Shown here piece by piece: positions 60,169 to 64,000 of a DNA stretch of 64,000 bases. Made by a program: the position numbers and the translations under genes. Position 1 is the first letter of the stretch. The number at the start of each line of letters is the position of its first letter. The notes under the pieces are model-generated. The model saw only the letters and a list, made by a program, of their open reading frames with translations, had not been told where the DNA came from and did no database searches. The stretch comes from JACDBZ01 sp036262075 (GTDB taxonomy: Bacteria > Chloroflexota > Limnocylindria > QHBO01): the NCBI GenBank assembly GCA_036262075.1, contig DATAJO010000032.1, forward strand, positions 46,844 through 110,843, written 5' to 3'.

Positions 60169-61340
60169 GGCCGCAGGACCGATGCGACGAAGCCCGGCGA
60201 CAGTGCGTCGGTCGCCGGCCGCAGGTCGCCGAGCGCGGACCCGAGCGTCCCCGCCGCCTCCGGTCGCGCCTGGAGGTGTCGCAGGGCGTAGCCGAGGACC
60301 GGCGGCGCGGCGAGCATGGCCTGGATGACCCAGGTCAGCGCCGACTTGGCGGCGAAGATCCGCTGCCGGTCCCGGGCGTACCGGGCGGGCGCGTCCGCAC
60401 CCGCCTCGAGGATGGCGTCCGCGGCGGCGCGACCGGAGCGGAGCGCGCGGTAGATCCCCTCGCCGGTGAACGGATCGAGGAAGCCGGCGGCGTCGCCGAC
60501 GAGGAGCCAGCCGGGTCCCGCGGCGCGGGAGACGCGATGGCCGATCGGCGCCATGCCGTGGAGCGGCGTCGTGCGCTCCAGCCCGCCGACGCGTTCGCGG
60601 ACGGCCGGGATGCCCGCGATCGCGCGCCGGTAGCGCTCGGCGGCCGGGGCGCGGCCGTCCATCGGGAGCGCCATCCCGACGTTCAGCCCGCCGCCGGGGA
60701 GCGGCGCCAGCCCGACGTAGTAGCCGTCGCCGACGTGCATCTCGCCGTGGTCGTCGAGCCCGCCGGACTCGCCGACGTGGGTGATGAGGCCGACGCGCCG
60801 GATCCAGGGCGGGCGCGAGACGCCGAGCAGGCGGGCGATCGTCGAGCGGGCGCCATCGGCGCCGATCACCCGGTCGGCGCGCACGTCGAGCGGCCCGTCC
60901 GTGCCCTGGAGACGCGCGCCCACCACGGACGCTCCCTCCCGGAGCAGCGAGATGACGCGTGTGCGCTCGGCCACCTCCGCGCCGGACGCCGCCGCATGGC
61001 GCGCGAGCAGCGCATCGAATCGCAGGCGGTCGACGCCCCATGCCGGTCGCGCGGCGCCGGTCGCGTCTCGGTAGCCGATCCGCACGCGGTCGGCGCCGCG
61101 GATGACCTCCATGCCCTCGATCGGCCGCGCCACGGCCCGCCACCCGAGACCGACGCCCAGGCGCGCCAGCTCATCGGCGATGCGCGGGCTGGCGTACTCG
61201 GCGCAGGCCTTGGGTCGCGGAAGCGCGTGGGCCTCGACGAGGAGCACGTCGCGCCCGGCGCGGGCCAGGTGGGCCGCCGCGGCCGATCCGGCCGGCCCGG
61301 CGCCGACGACGAGGATCTCGCAGCGGCGCGACGGGATCAT
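60165..61340 (-). CDS. FAD-dependent oxidoreductase (geranylgeranyl reductase family)
   Basis: 391 residues. The FAD Rossmann motif is EILVVGAGPAGSAAAAHLARAG, the middle motif VIGADGARSTIARLLG, and the GD motif GPGWLLVGDAAGFLDPFTGEGI. This set is that of the geranylgeranyl-reductase/halogenase-like flavoenzymes. It probably reduces or hydroxylates a polyprenyl or polyketide-type substrate. It is coupled by ATGA overlaps to a methyltransferase upstream and the SRPBCC gene downstream. Confidence 0.87.
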   Translation of the reverse strand: MIPSRRCEILVVGAGPAGSAAAAHLARAGRDVLLVEAHALPRPKACAEYASPRIADELARLGVGLGWRAVARPIEGMEVIRGADRVRIGYRDATGAARPAWGVDRLRFDALLARHAAASGAEVAERTRVISLLREGASVVGARLQGTDGPLDVRADRVIGADGARSTIARLLGVSRPPWIRRVGLITHVGESGGLDDHGEMHVGDGYYVGLAPLPGGGLNVGMALPMDGRAPAAERYRRAIAGIPAVRERVGGLERTTPLHGMAPIGHRVSRAAGPGWLLVGDAAGFLDPFTGEGIYRALRSGRAAADAILEAGADAPARYARDRQRIFAAKSALTWVIQAMLAAPPVLGYALRHLQARPEAAGTLGSALGDLRPATDALSPGFVASVLRP

Positions 61341-62026
61341 CGGTACGTCGTCACGACGCGCGGCATGACGAAGAGCGAGCGGCGAACGGGGCGCAGGCCG
61401 GCGGAGGCGGCGAGGTCGTCGAGCTCGGCGAGCGTGTACGCGCGGCGGACGGAGAGCGGGCCGTCGTGGCGGGTGATCGGCGATCGGCCGAAGGCGCGGA
61501 CGGTGAGCTGCGTGACGGCGAGCGGAAGGATGCCGCGTCGCAGGTCGTTGACGACGACGCCCCGCCGCGAGACCCGGTGCAGCTCGCGCAGCAGCATCAC
61601 GACCTCCTGAGGCTCGAGATGGTGGACCACGAGGGAGGTGTGCGCAACGTCGAACGCCTCGGCCGGATCGGGGAGCGCCAGGCCATCGGCCTCGCCGACC
61701 TCGACGCGCGGCTGCGCCCGGCTCCATCGGGTGGCGAGCGGGACGATGGCCGGATCGCGGTCGATCGCCGTGACGCTGACGGACCGATGCGCACGCGCGA
61801 GCGCGCGCGGGATGTCGGCGCCGCCCGTGCCCACGTCCACGACGCGGGACGGACCATCGGGCAGGAGCCGCCGGATGGCCGCGACGCTGGCGCCGGCGCC
61901 TCCGGGCAGGCGGTTGAGGCGGGCGAGGTCGCGCAGGTTCGCGGCGAGCTCCGCGGCCGGCAGATCGCCGGCGTCGAGGAGCTCGGCCTCCGCCGAGCGA
62001 TGTCGCAGGGCGCCGACCGGCGTCAC
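61337..62026 (-). CDS. Class I SAM-dependent methyltransferase
   Basis: 229 residues. The SAM motif I is RVVDVGTGGADIPRALA, motif II is AIDRDP, and AHTSLVVHHL is typical of motif IV. The HDGPLSVRRAYTLAELDDLAASAGL tail is common in methyltransferases next to FAD oxidoreductases in such clusters. GTG start one base after the stop of the PCC-domain gene. It is the first of the four overlapped genes of the putative specialised pathway. Confidence 0.87.
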   Translation of the reverse strand: MTPVGALRHRSAEAELLDAGDLPAAELAANLRDLARLNRLPGGAGASVAAIRRLLPDGPSRVVDVGTGGADIPRALARAHRSVSVTAIDRDPAIVPLATRWSRAQPRVEVGEADGLALPDPAEAFDVAHTSLVVHHLEPQEVVMLLRELHRVSRRGVVVNDLRRGILPLAVTQLTVRAFGRSPITRHDGPLSVRRAYTLAELDDLAASAGLRPVRRSLFVMPRVVTTYR

Positions 62027-62027
62027 C

Positions 62028-62456
62028 TCACCACAGGGCGAGCCCCGTCTCCGCGTCGAGCTGCCGGACGAGCGTGACGCCCGCGATCTCGCGGATCATG
62101 ACCTCCGCCGCGAAGACCTCGATGCCGGGCAGCAGGTGCCCGCCGACGGTCGCGCCGTCCGCATCGGCGAAGGTGGCGTGGGCGTGGAGGAACGGCCGGT
62201 CGTCGCGCAGCGACACGTTCCCGAGGAAGCCGACGATCTCGTGATGGGTCGCCGTCTCGAGCTCCCGGTAGCGGTAGTCGTCCTGCTCGTAGTAGGCGTA
62301 GCGGGCGCGCCGCACGGCGCCGATGACGGTCACCTGCGCGGCGATGACGTTCTGCTCGGCGCAGAAGTGCTCGATCTCCCTGACGAGGTCGCTCCCGGTC
62401 TCGAGGCGGCCGACGAACGCGCGCCCCGCCCTGGCCTCGACGAATCCTGCTGCCAT
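62028..62456 (-). CDS. PCC/DUF296 domain protein
   Basis: 142 residues. FVGRLETGSDLVREIEHFCAEQNVIAAQ and FLHAHATFADADGATVGGHLLPG are the core of the PCC (plant and prokaryote conserved, DUF296) domain. A metal-binding His pair is seen in HAHATF. GGAGGACCG lies before the ATG. Family members are DNA- or metal-associated; no AT-hook is present here. It precedes the methyltransferase gene by one base and may belong to that operon. Confidence 0.83.
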   Translation of the reverse strand: MAAGFVEARAGRAFVGRLETGSDLVREIEHFCAEQNVIAAQVTVIGAVRRARYAYYEQDDYRYRELETATHHEIVGFLGNVSLRDDRPFLHAHATFADADGATVGGHLLPGIEVFAAEVMIREIAGVTLVRQLDAETGLALW

Positions 62457-62498
62457 CGGTCCTCCTGTCCGGCGTGCGTTACGCGCCGCCTGCTGGAA

Positions 62499-64000
62499 TC
62501 ACTCGAACTGCTTGAGATTGCCCACGATCGGCTGGGTGGCCGCCACGCGGGCCGGGTAGAGCCCGGCCAGCGCCGCGACACCGGTTCCCAGCAGCACGAC
62601 GGCGACCAGCAACGGCCACGGCAGGGCCAGACCCGCCTCGAGCTCGGCCGATGCGCCTCCGGCGACGAGGACGGCTGCCACGCCGATGCCGACGGCCAGC
62701 CCGAGGATCCCGGCGATCGTGCCCATCATCGCGGCCTCCGACACGACCATGGCCTGCACCTGGCCGACGGTCATGCCGTGGGAGCGCAGGATGGCGATCT
62801 CCCGCAGCCGCTCGCTGACCCCCATGCCGAGCGTGTTGACGATGCCGAACGTGGCGATGATGACCGCCGCCAGGGCGAGGACGTCGAACAGCCCGACGAG
62901 GGCGTCGAGCGTGCGGGACAGCTCGGCGGCGAGGTCACGGGCGGTGAGCGGCTGGGCCGCGAGGCCCGCGGCGGTCTCGCGCACGGCGGCCGCGAACGCG
63001 CCCTCCGGCAGCTCGCCGGTGGGCACCATGACCCACAGCGAGGCGCTTGTCGCGCCGAACCGGTCCCGCGCGTCGGCGGCGCTGACGAGGAGCGCGCCAT
63101 CCGGCGTCCGGGCCGGGAGGGTCATCTCGAGCAGGCCGGCGACGGTGAAGTCGAACGCCTCGCCGCCCGGGCGGCCGAGGGTGATGGCATCGCCGACCCG
63201 GATCCCGGCGCGCTCGGCGAGCGACGTCGGGACGAGGACCGCCCCGCCGTCGCGCAGCCCGCGGAACGCCATGTCGCGGCGCGCGCCGGTGATGAGAAGC
63301 GCGCCCTCGTCGGCGAACAGGTTGGGATCGATGCCCGCCACGACCGTCTCCTCGCGCGCATCGGCCGTGACCCGCACGACGGGCACCTCGAGGACCGGGC
63401 TCGCGACCCGCAGCCCGATCGTGGCGTCGAACGTCGGCCGGAACGTCTCGACCTCGAGCGGGATGCCGGCCCGGATGGCGTGGCCGCCGGGCAGGATCGA
63501 GCCCACGCGCCGATCGGTGCCGGCGCGGGCCGACTCTGCCACCGTGCCGAGGGCGACGACCGCCGCGAGCGCGATGAGCATGGCACCGACCGTCAGGCCG
63601 GTCCGCGCCCGATCGCGCGACAGGTTCGCCCTCCCGAGCATGCCCTCGGCGCCGAAGAACCACTCGAACGGCCGCCCCACGACGCGGCTCAGCGGCGCGA
63701 GGAGGTAGGCCGCGGCCACCGTCCCGCCGACGAGCACGGCGAGCGCCGCCAGGATGGCGACGATCGGCGCGTCGAGCCCGAGGACGAGCACGCCGACGAG
63801 GGCGAGCGCCACGATGACGGCCTCGGCCACGAGGATCGGCCGCAGGCGGTCGTCGAGCGCCCGGCCGGTGCGTCGCGAGGCGCGCAGGCCGTCGAGCGGC
63901 GAGATCGCCGCGGCACGGGCCGCCGGCAGCGCGGCCCCGGCGAGGGTGACGCCGAGGCCGAGCACGAACGCGAGGAGCAGGCCCAGCGGCGGCACGGCCA
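62499..64000 (-). CDS. FtsX/MacB-type ABC permease, partial (N-terminus beyond window)
   Basis: About 500 residues are visible and the frame is open at the window edge, so the true start lies outside. Several helices near the start of the visible part (LGLLLAFVLGLGVTLAGAAL; ALALVGVLVLGLDAPIVAILA) are followed by FEWFFGAEGMLGRANLSRDRARTGLTVGAMLIA, the junction before the large extracytoplasmic domain. The C-terminal FtsX core holds three helices (LAAVIIATFGIVNTLGMG...; AAMMGTIAGILGLAVGIGV; LLVAVVLLGTGVAALAGL). It is probably a lipoprotein- or lipid-related exporter subunit. The partner ATPase must lie to the right of the window. Confidence 0.85.
   Translation of the reverse strand, partial: AVPPLGLLLAFVLGLGVTLAGAALPAARAAAISPLDGLRASRRTGRALDDRLRPILVAEAVIVALALVGVLVLGLDAPIVAILAALAVLVGGTVAAAYLLAPLSRVVGRPFEWFFGAEGMLGRANLSRDRARTGLTVGAMLIALAAVVALGTVAESARAGTDRRVGSILPGGHAIRAGIPLEVETFRPTFDATIGLRVASPVLEVPVVRVTADAREETVVAGIDPNLFADEGALLITGARRDMAFRGLRDGGAVLVPTSLAERAGIRVGDAITLGRPGGEAFDFTVAGLLEMTLPARTPDGALLVSAADARDRFGATSASLWVMVPTGELPEGAFAAAVRETAAGLAAQPLTARDLAAELSRTLDALVGLFDVLALAAVIIATFGIVNTLGMGVSERLREIAILRSHGMTVGQVQAMVVSEAAMMGTIAGILGLAVGIGVAAVLVAGGASAELEAGLALPWPLLVAVVLLGTGVAALAGLYPARVAATQPIVGNLKQFE

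Overview
The window is one contiguous stretch of bacterial chromosome with very high GC (about 70-75 % by eye), dense coding on both strands, many GTG starts and many start/stop overlaps. It shows no rRNA, CRISPR, phage or complete insertion sequence, and one tRNA. The gene mix suggests a deeply branching terrestrial or aquatic Chloroflexota lineage (Limnocylindria/Ellin-like), with an actinobacterium as the main alternative. The pointers are a homodimeric pyruvate dehydrogenase beside a two-subunit 2-oxoacid dehydrogenase, a DUF2089/DUF4097/SHOCT operon, SLH-like and PxKF surface proteins, NDH-2, and many apparently leaderless mRNAs. This taxonomic call is inference. A recurrent feature is a TANNNT -10 box that ends 6-10 bases before the start codon; I see it at 13 genes and it often decides the start.

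Layout: 1-8.1 kb carries a CphA-like Mur ligase (cut by the window edge), an M20 peptidase, a thioesterase and the lpd-E1alpha-E1beta-E2 operon of a branched-chain-type 2-oxoacid dehydrogenase. 8.1-11 kb (minus) carries a membrane-anchored surface protein and a GGDEF/HD-GYP c-di-GMP protein. 11-16.9 kb carries kynureninase, lipA, a winged-helix protein, lipB, an M23 protein and a glyoxalase II-like hydrolase. 17-26.3 kb carries a 1230-residue cyclase/ATPase/TPR protein and an 1822-residue secreted gingipain-like protein that contains an 18-unit pentapeptide array. 26.4-31 kb carries a UPF0173 hydrolase, a lower-GC 620-bp cassette bounded by 42-bp imperfect inverted repeats, an epimerase-like protein, a gamma-glutamyltransferase and a DinB-type protein.

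31-37.2 kb carries a DrrA-type ABC exporter, phospholipid synthesis genes (plsY, pgsA), NDH-2 and a VOC protein. 37.2-40 kb is aceE. 40-45.7 kb is a seven-gene operon from a near-consensus sigma70 promoter: a small ORF, DUF2089, DUF4097, a SHOCT-like protein, an ABC ATPase and two permeases. 45.8-50.8 kb carries an APC permease, an NTF2-like remnant, a helical protein and a CPH-type (CopB) metal ATPase. 51-56 kb is a TadE/TadE/TadG secretion set facing an ECF sigma/anti-sigma pair. 56.2-64 kb carries a VOC protein, tRNA-Arg(UCG), SRPBCC, SLH-like and small membrane proteins. It ends with a tightly overlapped methyltransferase - FAD oxidoreductase - SRPBCC - ketosynthase set that looks like a minimal polyketide or lipid pathway, a PCC/DUF296 protein and a truncated FtsX-type permease.

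Functional links: lipA and lipB supply the lipoyl group for the E2 of the 5' operon, and that E2 and E3 may also serve aceE. The cell-surface theme is strong (gingipain-like giant, Tad-like proteins, SLH-like repeats, proline-rich anchored protein, anti-sigma with a long GNQ tail). The most unusual items are the inverted-repeat cassette, the giant GON/C25/PxKF protein, the CphA-like ligase without an ATP-grasp domain, and the three neighbouring proteins that share one SHOCT-like module.
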